This document shows positions 20,155 to 31,266 of a stretch of 64,000 bases of DNA, piece by piece. The notes under the pieces were generated by a model, which worked only from the letters and a program-made list of their open reading frames with translations, ran no database searches and had not been told where the DNA came from. This DNA is from Codonopsis lanceolata (taxonomy: Eukaryota; Streptophyta; Magnoliopsida; Asterales; Campanulaceae), in NCBI GenBank assembly GCA_013146195.2, contig CM028377.1, forward strand, positions 67,801,501 to 67,865,500, written 5' to 3'. The position numbers were made by a program, and so were the translations under genes. The number at the start of each line of letters is the position of its first letter. The first letter of the stretch is position 1.

Positions 20155-21335
20155 ATAGTTTTTATTTTAAATAAAAATGAAAGGCTAGACTCAGTAACAA
20201 AACTTTTTTTCTTTTATTTATGGCTAAAATATGCTTGTTATATTTCCTTAAGCATTTGAATATTGCGTTCATATATATATATGTGTATATATTTGTGGAT
20301 ATGATTCTCCATCTTGTCGCAGCCTCGTTCCAGTCACCATTACAGGTATATTTAAAAATATGTATTTTTCAAAAAAAAAATTACACAATAAATTTTCAGG
20401 CAGCATAACAAAAGGGCTTGAGCTTTATTTTTATTATCGCTTTATTTTTATTTATCGCTTTATTACTACTTTATATTATTATCATGTTTGTTTTATTTTA
20501 TTATGCAAAATATGTACATATTATTTCATTCTATCATTTTATTTTGGGGACTAGGACAAAATTTGTAATTAATAGGAATAGATAGATTCCCTATTTATTC
20601 TTTCTATTTCTTGATGTGTTTGCTTGTTTGCTCACGCTCAAACTAAAAAGCCGAGAAAATCTACAAAAAGCAGCAAGACAGGTCATATCTGTTTTTTATT
20701 TTTCGCTTTATATCTGAAAAAAAAAAAGATTGGCTGCTTTTTAGATACCGCACACACGCGCACGCATGTAGATATATTCCGAACTGCTACCCTACACCAT
20801 GGTCAGCTTACCCCCTACATCAGCCAGCGTTAAATTGCATATAGAATCTCAGGACACTTCATAGACCGACCGGCTTTTACATCTCTGAATCATTAGTCAG
20901 CCCCTGTAAAAAAAAAAGACAAAAAAGAAGAAGCAAAATAAAAAAAAATGCAAAGGATATGAATAAATACACAGGGGCTGATTGATTATTTTCTGATGCT
21001 CGACTTAGATATTTTGAATGGTGGATCCCGGAAAGAGTATAGGCCCTTCGCCTGGGATCAGGTCGATCTTGGGGAGTCGAAAGGCAAGTGCAATACGAGG
21101 GTCCTATACTCTGGAGAAAGAATCCACTGTTCCAGGAATAGTCCTGAGACTGTCAAAACAAAACAGGTGTTTGTCCGGTCAATTGTAGGAAAATCAATAA
21201 TAATAAAATATACTAATAAAGGCACACTGTACTCCGAGCCCAGAAAGCCTTCAGCCAGCCTTTCTGATACTTTCAACCCTCATTTTCCTCAGAAACCTGG
21301 CCCGAATTTGGAAAGGCAAAGATAGTACTGGCCAA
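20155..21335 (+). other. Tat 5' leader with a small unrecognized open frame
   Basis: The leader is AT-rich at first and includes poly-A runs. A 109-codon frame at 20996-21325 (start MLDLDILNGG) precedes gag and ends just before it. I recognize no domain. Some Tat/Ogre elements have an extra upstream ORF, but those I know of are far longer, so this may be a remnant or chance. Confidence 0.4.
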
Positions 21336-24300
21336 TTGATACGAGAAACATGCATCGAAATCAGATCAGAAAGTACCAGGGTCAGATCAGAAAAGGGTAG
21401 AATCAGTTTAGAGGGTACAGATCCGAGCAGTATGGCAGCAGAAAGTGAGCAGTCCGCTATGGGTACAGATACAGGGGCTCCGGGGTACGCTCCGACTCCG
21501 GCTATGCAACAGTGGCTAGACCAAAATTTGGGTGCACAGGATGACCGTATAATGAGCCAGATGGCTAATTTGGTGCAAAGTTTAAAATCTAGTGGTGAGG
21601 GAATCTCTTCTCCTGCAGTCCATCAAGAAGAATCAACCTCTCATGTTCCTCCAAACCCAAATTCTCAGCCAAACATCAACCCACCAAATACCACCATTAC
21701 CCCAAATCTAAATCCTTCACCTAATCCTTATTACCCAAATATTAACCCTTTTCTACCCTACCTTCCATACCCTTTTCCGAACACCAATATCCCCCAAAAT
21801 CCAAATGACCATCCCTTTCCCATTACCAACCCACTCCAAAATAGCCCGCATATGGACCCGAAAAGCTATAACCAGCCATGCCAAGTTACAACCTATCTAC
21901 CTCCTAATGATCCTGGCCGCCAAACTGAAACTGCCAATAACCCACCTGCCCAAAATCCTTATCCTGTCCAAAATCCTTATCCTACCCAAAATCCTTATCC
22001 TGCCCAAAATCCTTATCCTACCCAAAATCCTTATCCTGCTCAAACTCCTGCCCAAAATCCTTACCAAATACCGCAGCCAGAAATTAACCCAGCCTTCCCC
22101 AATCCTGCCAGCATATACCAAAAACCAACTCCCCCTCTCACCAAAATGGAGGCTGACATGGAGAATTTGAAAAGCATGATGCTCAAAGTTCTTAACAAAG
22201 GAGAATTTTCTACGCGGGCATTGGCATTACAACCTTCAACAGTATTGCCTTCAAAATTCAAAATGCCCGACATAGAGAAATTCGACGGGATGGATGCCCT
22301 ATATCCCACTTAAAATCTTATTCCACTGGTTTGCAGTCAAGGGGGGACTAGCTTTGAAGCTATGGCTTCCAATTTTCACCTCACCTTAATAGGGGCTGCC
22401 AAGCAATGGCTGATGTTGTCAGATAATAGCATCATGGGTACTTGAGACCAAATAGCTGAAAGGTTCCTAGAAAGGTATAAAGACAACACTACTCCTGAAA
22501 ATAAAAGAGATCTTAAGTCGTGCACACAAAGGGGAAAAGAAACATGTGCTGAGTTTGCAGTCAGGTGGAAAAGAAAGTTGGCCCAGACCTTTGACAGACC
22601 TGATCCAGTCTGAGTCTTCCAGGATATTCATTAAAAATCTCCAACCCATATACCTGGAACACATGCGGTATCTCCCTTATAGCAATTTCAAATAAATAGT
22701 GGAGATAGGAGTCCGTATTGATGAAGATATACAGACTGGACAATTAAAAGTCAATACGCCCTCCAGCTCTTTCCGATACTCTAAAGGAAAGGCAGCCGCA
22801 TCAACACCAGCCGTTAATATGGTAAGGAATGCATCAACCATTTTTCCTACCCAAAACTATAGCATTGTTCCATGGTCCTACGAATCAGACAGGTCTGTCA
22901 ATGCAGTGGGAGAAAACAATGGCCCGAACAGAAATTTTAGGAATCGGAACAGGGTAAACCGGTATTATGACGAACTGCAAGCTCCCTAGTCTGTGATACT
23001 GCAAGGGGTAATGGCACATGGAGTGCTAAAGCCTTTGGAAGATTATAAGCCGTCAAATCCCCTACCTAGAACATGGAATCATGCCTAGTACTGTGATTAC
23101 CATCGCTGCAGTGGTCACCCCACCGACAAATGTTATATACTCAAAAATGCTATCCATGACCTAATAGATGATAAAGTTATTGAAAAACCTCCTCCTAGAC
23201 CAAATATAGTCAATAACCCTCTGCCTCAAATCAATATGATTGAGGTTGATGAAAAAAATTGTGTACCCAAGTTCGAAATAAATAAACATCTTTTACCATA
23301 TATCGTTGTTCCTCTCTCTCCATCCCTATCTATAAAAGAGCCTAGCTGCAATATGCTCTCTTGGGACACTATCCTGGGTAGCCAAAATACATGCAATATT
23401 GAAAAGGCCACTTGGGTCGGTGGGGATATCAGTCACCTTACTAGATCCGACCGAGCCTACCAACCAAACCTGGAAATAGGTGACCACTCTGGCAAAGATC
23501 AAGAAATGGATACTGGGGCTAAAACGGTGGTAGATACTTTATTAGCTCAGATGAAGAAAACCCAGGTCAACATATCCATCTAGGGCTTGCTTTGTGCTTC
23601 CAAAACCCACCCTGATGCATTGGCTAAGTCTTTAAGTCAGGCAGTCATTCCTATTGAAACCTCCCCGAATGAGCTCACTCAAATGATTGGAAACATACAC
23701 TTTGGGAATGTGATTATGTTTACTGATCTAGATTTGCCAAGGGAAGGAACCAACCACATCAATGTTCTCTATATCACTGTGGGATCATGGAAAAGAGAAT
23801 TCCCCGAGTTCTGATAGATAATGGTTTTTCTCTGAATGTATGTCCTACTAGCACTTTAGCCAAACTGGGAACAAAAATATCAGAGCTTGCTCCTTCATCG
23901 CAGATAGTAAGGGCATACAACAATACCAGTCGATGTGTCCTAGGGGTGGTCACTTTGATGATGACCATTGGGCCATTAACCATGCCGGTAGAGTTCTAGG
24001 TTTTGGACATCCCAGCCACTTTCAACCTATTATTGGGACGCCCTTGGATCCATGGGGTAAAAGGGGTAGCCTCCTCATTGCATCAACGTGTCAAATTCAT
24101 CCACGATGATCACATAGTAATCATTTTGGCTGATAAAATCGTGGAGAATAAGGAAAGCGAAGACATCCCAATCCTCGAAATAGAGCATGATGACACGGGC
24201 ATATTTCTTAGTGGCTTTGAGGTTATCCCCTAAGCTATAGTCAACGCCATTGAATATGAGCGAGAAACTAACATCACCAGGAAGAAAACTACATCCCTGG

Positions 24301-25290
24301 GAAACATGGTCCCTTTAAACATGTCTCGAAAAATGAATTATATGCCTGGTCTGGGTCTCGGCAGAAATCAGCAGGGACTTGTTAATTTAGTCCAAGATGA
24401 ATTCAAGGAATGTATCCCTCCTTTCGGTCTAGGATACAAACCTACCCCAGCTGAAGTGGCTGCAGTCATGAAGTAGAAGCGTGAGAAAATTAAGGCAGAA
24501 AGTGAAAAACGTCCTTACAATTATCCTCCTCTCCAACCATATAGAAAAACCCTAAGTGGTTACTTTATAAAGAAAGGGGAAACAAAGCCTACCTCATGTT
24601 TCCTGAGCCATGGCTAGACCAAAATGGAAAAAGGCACCATGGTTGGGAAATCTTTGAAGATGTCAGTATTCTCACAGATAAAATAGAGCAGGTTACCCTG
24701 GAGCCCCGTAGCACTGCATATAAGACTGTCACGATTGAAAATACTTGGTCCATAGACCAAGATGATTATGCTCTGGCCCTTTTAGATAATGAATGTATGG
24801 AGGACAGCTTCCTGGGTATGATAGATGGAGGCACTAATTATGAAAACCCCCTGCTAAGTTTAAGTCTATTATTGAAAAGCCTATGCAGAACTGGTATACC
24901 ACGACCGGCCCGCTTTTAACGCCCGCAGATCTGGTGGACCGCTTCAGATATACTATTCCCCTTCCTTCCCCTAGCTTTACGGATTGGTCATCTACCGATC
25001 CGCTCCCTAAAGTTGAGGATCTCAAACCCCAGGTCCTCAATGATGTAAATAACCCTGTACAGTTTGCTATTAATGATAATCTGAATGTCTTTGCTTATTC
25101 CTTAGTTGCACCTTCATTAAAAGACGCATTAAATAATTTTAATAATGAGTCATTTGATGAGATGGACCCAAAAGATAAAAATTACTTGCTTGAGCTCGTA
25201 AATTCAGTCGAGCACCAAGAAAGACATCAATCATCAGCAGCAACCGAAGACTCATCCACTATCAATCTGGGGTTGAACAATGAAACCAAA
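21336..25290 (+). pseudogene. Tat gag and protease (degenerate)
   Basis: The open part at 21336-22313 encodes an N-terminal Gag region rich in Pro and Asn. It has about five copies of a six-residue QNPYPx repeat encoded by 18-bp units (21952-22041). Gag core text follows in pieces (FDGMDALYP, NFHLTLIGAAKQW, ERFLERYKD), broken by in-frame stops. A zinc knuckle CDYHRCSGHPTDKC lies near 23090-23140. The protease region (23790-24230) has LIDNGFSLNVCP and FNLLLGRPWIHG. A G-patch-like NYMPGLGLGRNQQG is near 24330. At least six stops or shifts interrupt the path. Several encoded motifs are still readable, so decay is moderate. Confidence 0.88.
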
Positions 25291-28200
25291 TAAATCAAAA
25301 TCGGCAACTGCATGCAAGGCTCCGAAAGGGTAGCCCTCATTGACCTCCTCAAAGAATTTTTGGACATCTTTGCCTGATCCTATGAAGATATGCCTGGGTT
25401 GGATCCCGCCATCGTCGAACATCGGATCCCCATATATCCGGATGCTCGACCAATCAAGCAAAAGCTCCGCATAATTAAACCGAATGGTCACTACAAGTAA
25501 AGGAAGAAATCATGAAGCAACTACATGTCAAATTCATACGGGTAGTAGAATACCCGATCTGGCTGTCCAATATAGTGCACTGTTCCCAAGCCCAACAGGA
25601 AGGTCCGAATCTGTGTAGACTTCCGTGGCCTCAACAAAGCATCACCCAAATATGACTTCCCTCTACCCAATATTGATATTGTGGTAGACGCCGTCGCTGC
25701 TCATAAAATAAGATCTTTCGTCGACGGCATGCTGGGCTATAATCAGATCAAAAATGGTAGCAGAAGACCAGGAAAAAACATCATTCACTACTCCCTGGGG
25801 AACTTACTGTTATAATGTCATGCCATTTAGGCTAAAAAATGTCGGGGATACATATCAAAGGGCTGCCACCACCCTCTTCCACGACATGATTCATAAAAAA
25901 GTCGAGGTATATGTTGATGACATGATCGTGCACTCCAACAATGCCAATGGTGCTCATATCAAAGACCTTCGAAAATTCTTCGAAAGGTTAAGAAAGCACC
26001 ATATGAAGCTTAACCCCACCAAATGCACATTTGGAGTTACCAAAGGCAAGGTCCTAGGATTCAAGGTGACTGAGCAAGGCATCGAGATCGAGCCAGCTAA
26101 AATTAAGGCCATTATAGAGATGTCGCAGCCAAAAACTCCAACCGAAGTCAAAGACTTCCTGGGCCGATTACAGTATATCAGCCGCTTCATCAAGCATCTG
26201 ACTCCCATATGTGAGCCCCTATTCAAACTCTTAAAGAAAAATACTGACCAAGTCTGGGACGAGAAACGCCAGCTAGCCTTCGAAAAAATAAAAGCCTACC
26301 TTATCAATCCACCAATGCTAGCTCCTCCCCATACACATAAACCTCTCCTCCTATATTTAACTATCACAGACACGTCAGTAGGGGCTATGCTCGCCCAAGA
26401 AAAAGAAAGTTCCTACATCGAAAACGCCATCTACTTCATAAGTAAGAAGCTGCAAGGAAGCGAGCTAAATTATTCATCACTAGAGAAAAGCTGCACCGAC
26501 GACCTAGTCTGGGCAACGCAAAGGCTCAAAACCTATCTTCAAGGACGGTCCATCAGGCTCATCTCCAGGATGGATCCTATAAAATACATCTTCGGCAAGC
26601 CATCATTATCCAATCGACTAGCCAAATGGTCATTTCTCCTCAATGAGTTTGACATCACCTATGTCACACTCAAATCTATCAAAGACATCATAGTTGCAGA
26701 CCATTTAGCTGATTTGCCCTTAGAAGCAGAAGATGCAGCTGAGCCCAGTTTCCTAGACGAAGGTGTCCTGGAAATTACTGACCACGACACCAGCTGGGAA
26801 ATGTTCTTTGACGGAGCCGCAAATAAAAGAGGCTTTGGCATAGGAATCTTGCTAATCGACCCAGCAGATTCCCACACTCCGTTGGCCATAAGGTTGGAGT
26901 TCGAATGCTCGAACAATACAACTGAATACGAGGCTTGTATTGCTGGCCAAGAAGAAGCTCTCCAAAAGGGAGCCAAAGACTTGGAAGTCTACGGTGACTC
27001 AACCCTAATCGTTAATCAAGTCGAAGGGAAATGGAAGACCCAGGATCCCTGGTTGCAGCTCTATCATGCAAAATTGACAACACTCGCCACCAAATTTGAT
27101 TATATCTCGTTTTATTACTTGCCGCGAGATAGGAATCAATTTGCCGATGCCTTGGCCACTCTGGCATCACTGGTCCAAATTCCCACCGAAGCTAATGTCC
27201 AGCCATTCATAGTTGGGAAAAAGGTCACCCCGGCGGACTGCTTCAAAATCAATGCTGATCCTGAAACAGATCACGAGCCTTGGTATTCTGATATTATAAA
27301 TCTGCTTCAGAAAGGGATCTTTTCACCCAGCCTAGACAAAAGAGGGAAAGTCTCCCTACGGAGATGGGCATCGCAATTCGTAAGCAGTGGCAGCCTGTAC
27401 AAGAGGCATTATCAGGGCCTAAACCTATTATGCGTCAACCAAGCAAAAGCCGAACAAATCATGGACCAACTTCATGGTGGTACCTGCGGGCCCCACATGA
27501 ATGGCCATATGTTATCCAAGAAAGTTATCTGGCAGGGGTACTATTGGAGTACACTAGAAACCGACTGTATCCGGTGGGTACGTCATTGTGACAAATGCCA
27601 GCGTTTCGCAAATCTGCAGCACGTGCCCCCGCACATCTTATATAACTCCACAGCCCCCTGGCCCTTTTCAACTTGGGGAATCGATGTTATAGGCCAAATC
27701 CATCCGAAGGGATCCAACGGCCATGAATATGTTTTAGTGGCCGTCGACTACCACACGAAGTAGGTAGAAGCCTCTTCTTATAAAGTCCTAAATGCTCGAA
27801 ATGTGTCCGAATTCATCCGGACCAACATCATATATCGATACGGAGTGCCTTTCGAGATCATCTCCGACAACGGCACACACTTTGAAGGGGAAGTGAATCG
27901 TCTACTCGACAAATTCAAGGTTCAAAGGCATAAATCCTCCCCCTATCGGCCACAAGCAAATGGTGCCGTTAAAGCAACCAATAAAACACTGGAAAACATT
28001 ATCAGAAAAATGGCTGATATAGGGAGAGACTGGCTAGAAAAATTGCCACTAGCCCTCTGGGGCTACCGTACTTCAGTTCGCGCACCCACTGGGGCTACTC
28101 CCTACTCTCTAGCCTACAGTATGGAGGCGGTGCTGCCCATAGAAGTTGAAATCTCGTCATTAAGAATAATGATGAAATCCGGCATATCAGAAATTGACTG

Positions 28201-28521
28201 GGTCAAAGGGCAGTACGAAGAATTAGCCCTGATTGACGAACGACGACTGCTGGTCCTAGAACACACTCGGGCCTATCAAAGGCGAATTGCTCGAGCATTT
28301 AATAAATAAGTCAAAGGCCGTGACATTCAAGTCGGAGACTTGGTACTTCGAGTAAAACCACTAGTTATGTTGATACTAGGGGAAAATGGAAATCTCCTTG
28401 GATGGGACCTTATGTTGTCAAAGAGATTCAGTCAAGAGGGGCAGTACTCCTCACGAACCAAAAAGGGGAGGATCTTGTTCAGCCCTTCAACCTTGACAAG
28501 CTCAAAAAGTACTATGCTTGA
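25291..28521 (+). pseudogene. Tat pol: RT, RNase H, archaeal-type RNase H, integrase
   Basis: Upstream RT text (GLDPAIVEHRIPIYP, VRICVDFRGLNKASP) is frameshifted. A long frame at 25754-27763 (669 codons) has RT motifs (FTTPWGTYCYNVMPF and YVDDMIVHS), the connection region and RNase H. A second RNase H (MFFDGAANKRGFGIGI, NTTEYEAC, YGDSTLIVNQV, ADALATLAS) and the integrase zinc finger (H...HCDKCQRF) follow. The stop at 27761 is TAG in an HTK-stop-VEA context where Trp is usual, so it is probably a TGG to TAG change. The same frame resumes with integrase DNGTHFEGE and PQANGAVKATNK to 28309, then a stop and a frameshift, ending NLDKLKKYYA at 28521. Confidence 0.93.
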
Positions 28522-28998
28522 GCCGATATATCTGGCAGTTGCTTCCTTCTACAGCTCGCTAGGTTGAAAACCCGAAAGGGCGGCCTAGGCAAAATTAGAC
28601 CATATAAAAAAACAACAAAAAGGATAAATAAGGGCTCGCTAGGTTGAAAACCTGAAAGGGCGACCTAGACAAAAGTTAGAGCAAATAAAAAAAATTAGGA
28701 GAAAAGGGGAGGGAATGCATTTCCTGAATCCTCAGCATCCGACCTATTGCTCGCCAAAGTCTTCAGCAAATGCAGAGTCTTGACTGTCTTTAAAAAAAAC
28801 ACGACGAGAGCTCGCATTAAAACACCAGAATATAATATAAGGTCCTACGGTGCAACTTAAGAATGACTACTTAAGACATTTTAGGTTATTCATTTATTGC
28901 ATGTACATTCTATCTACTATTACTTGCTACCTCTACCCCCCTTGTTTCCCCCCAACCATCCTTTGTTTGCAGCTCAGCCTCGAAGCAGCCCATCAATG
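28522..28998. other. Tat post-pol spacer
   Basis: Just after pol a 60-70-bp unit containing GCTCGCTAGGTTGAAAACC and AAAGGGCG-CCTAG occurs twice (near 28553 and 28630). The rest lacks features. Confidence 0.6.
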
Positions 28999-30584
28999 TC
29001 AGCGGCGTCTGCCCAACCGGGCCCATATACTCCTTCTGCGAGGCGCAGAAGAGGCTCCAGTCTCACCAGCATGAGAACCCCCAGACGTATCCCCATCTTC
29101 ATCATCGTCATCTCCATTGTCCTGGATAGCCGTGTTACTCGGGCCAACACCGTCATCCCTTTGGGCGGCTTGCCCGGTTGGGGAGGGACTCATCTGCGTG
29201 ATTACTCCATCGGCTTACATTGCTCAGACAAGGAGGCGTATTACTAGGACCTGCCTCATTTGGACCAGGGGCCGTCCGAGCATCAAGGCCATGAACACGC
29301 CTAAAATCCTCCTGCAAGGCCTGAGGAATCACTAGCCCCGAGCTCTCTATGTCCTCGCATATCTCCATCAGGCGATCATCTATGCCACTGGTTATTCGAC
29401 GGCCCAGCATTTGTCTCAGTGCTCGCCTAATCAGGCGGGAACGCCCCTCAGCAGCCACCATGATTCATGACAAGTATTCATGAAAGAGGAGCATGTAATC
29501 AGAATAGGGGTAAGCCACCTCCTGCGAGTCAAAGTCCAGCTACCATATATTGCGGATAAGGGTGCTCATATCCCTATCTATTTCCATCTCCATAGCTACA
29601 TGACGGCTCGCATCAGGGATGAGCTGCTCCCTACCAAATTGACGCAAGACCCTGCCTGCCCGATAAAAAGAAGTACGCTTAATGCCTTGCAAAATGACCT
29701 GGGCATAGACCCCGGTATACCGGAGAAAGCGACGGATCTGCTAGTGGCTGACTACCCATATAATTTCCATGGATCCCCTGCGCAAGAAATTCTCAACCTA
29801 GTTGGACTCCGAAAAATTTGTCTGGGTGTAATGACCACGAGTGCCATAGAGCCCCGGATCACACCTTACTCCCGCCGTCATTGGGCCCATCACCCAGTTG
29901 AAATGCTCCTCTAACCACATGTGGATCAAAAGAGGGCTGCCAGAAGGGAACAGTTCGTCACCAGTCGCAAAGGCATCCATGCCTGCCAAGGTCTCTTCCA
30001 GAATCACCGGGATTAAATTCACCCTGCGGTCCCGAGCCTGCAATACCAGGTCCACGACCCGCACATCAATATACCCGGGTCGGCCCACCAGCATGTACTG
30101 CCCCATAAGACAAAGAAAGAGAGAAGACAACCGGCGTCTCAAATAATCAAGATCATTCTCCCTGTACTCCGTAAAAGCACCTAGGAAGAACGGTCAGATT
30201 AAAGTTTACTCCATTGTAAAAACATGGAGAAGCCGCGCGAGTGGTGCCAAAGAGCTCCCTGATTGCCATATATGGATGCCTCCGTGGAGAAGGCACGTCA
30301 ATAGGACCAGTGGCGGCCATCCCCACCATAGTGCAGAATTCTTCAAAGGTGAGGCACATCTCATTCATGCCAAAATTAAAAAGATGGTCTTGAGGCGACC
30401 AGAACCTGGAGGCTCCCCGCATCATATCCCAGTTGATGACAAGGGTCTGCCATGATAGCAGGCACTGGTATCCGTAAATGTGCTCAAACCAGTCCCGCTC
30501 GTCTGATCGCAAAGAAATGACCCAAAAGTCCAAGGCATTCTCATAAATCTCCATTTCAAAAGCTGTGTGGGTTGGTACAACCAT
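28999..30584 (-). pseudogene. Antisense gene unit 1 of the Tat element (DUF7745/PMD-like)
   Basis: The minus strand, opposite to gag-pol, carries a nearly continuous protein path. It starts at 30584, passes DFWVISLRSDERDWFEH and FWSPQDHLFNFGMNEMCLTF followed by EEFCTMVG, and shifts frame near 30185. It continues RRRLSSLFLCLMGQYM, YIDVRVVDLVLQARDR and MWLEEHFNW to 29798. It then runs through further breaks to a C-terminal region (29461-28999) ending in an acidic GDDDDEDGD patch and RRR. The FWSP...F-FG...LTFEEF core resembles plant DUF7745 and plant-mobile-domain proteins often found with Tat elements. The exact family call is from memory. Stops and at least one frameshift make it a pseudogene. 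Confidence 0.7.
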
Positions 30585-30699
30585 CTTTGGAGAAGGACAA
30601 AATTTTATCTGATAAAAAGAAGGGGAAGCTGAGCAAAAGGAAGATCAAAATATTGAGCAGGAAGAGAGAAGGCAAACAGGCTGATGAAAATTGAGCACT

Positions 30700-30730
30700 G
30701 CCTCGTCCTCCATTTATACTAAAAATCCGA
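30700..30730 (-). promoter_or_regulatory. Candidate promoter of antisense unit 1
   Basis: On the minus strand AGTATAAATGGAGG lies about 130 bp upstream of the unit 1 start codon at 30584, a plausible TATA box. The flanking block (30690-30740) is partly duplicated at 31000-31055 (ACTGCCTC-TCCTCC, AATCCGAAG). Confidence 0.45.
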
Positions 30731-30813
30731 AGAAGTGGACGATTTATGAGCACAGTACGCAAACAGTGCGTGAACAGGGAATGCATAGAAAGAAGCCTTG
30801 GTGCCGCCAACAT

Positions 30814-31266
30814 CTTCTCCTGGCGCCGTGCCCATATCCCCTATGGGTGGCACCAGGATCCTTATTCCTGCTCCCTCAAACTGCCTTGTATCCTGGTATT
30901 TCGGCTCTGACCATTCTCTGCTGCTCTGTTTGATCACAAAGAAAAATGAGGGAGCTATGAAAATAGCTTTGCTACCAATTATGAGATTAAGCACAGGAAG
31001 AGGCAACTGCCTCTTCCTCCCTATAGAGTACCAAAAAAGCCCACTCAGAATCCGAAGGTGTATTTTTCTAAACCCTTTCCTGAGCTATGGTGTGCCATTA
31101 CCCCTAAATAATGATCTAGCTTTCTTTTATGCATGAATATTGAGTCTGCATTTTAAAATTCTTGCATTATATAAAATTATATTGCATTGTATAAATATAC
31201 ATATGTACAAAATTTGGTACGAAAAAAAGAAGAAGAAGAAAAGCTAATAAATGCAGGCAGCTGAAG
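30814..31266. other. Spacer between the two antisense units
   Basis: It contains GGCGCC/GGTGCC-rich sequence (30800-30860) that resembles the U3 part of this element's own LTR, then AT-rich sequence. No gene is supportable. Confidence 0.45.

Noticed and set aside
20155..21335. Full Ogre-type extra ORF upstream of gag
   Set aside because: The interval is only about 1.2 kb and the longest frame is 109 codons, too short for the large Ogre ORF1, so I kept the broader Tat call.
29798..30146. Plus-strand frames at 29480-30146
   Set aside because: They are the complementary shadow of antisense unit 1, which carries the recognizable protein text.
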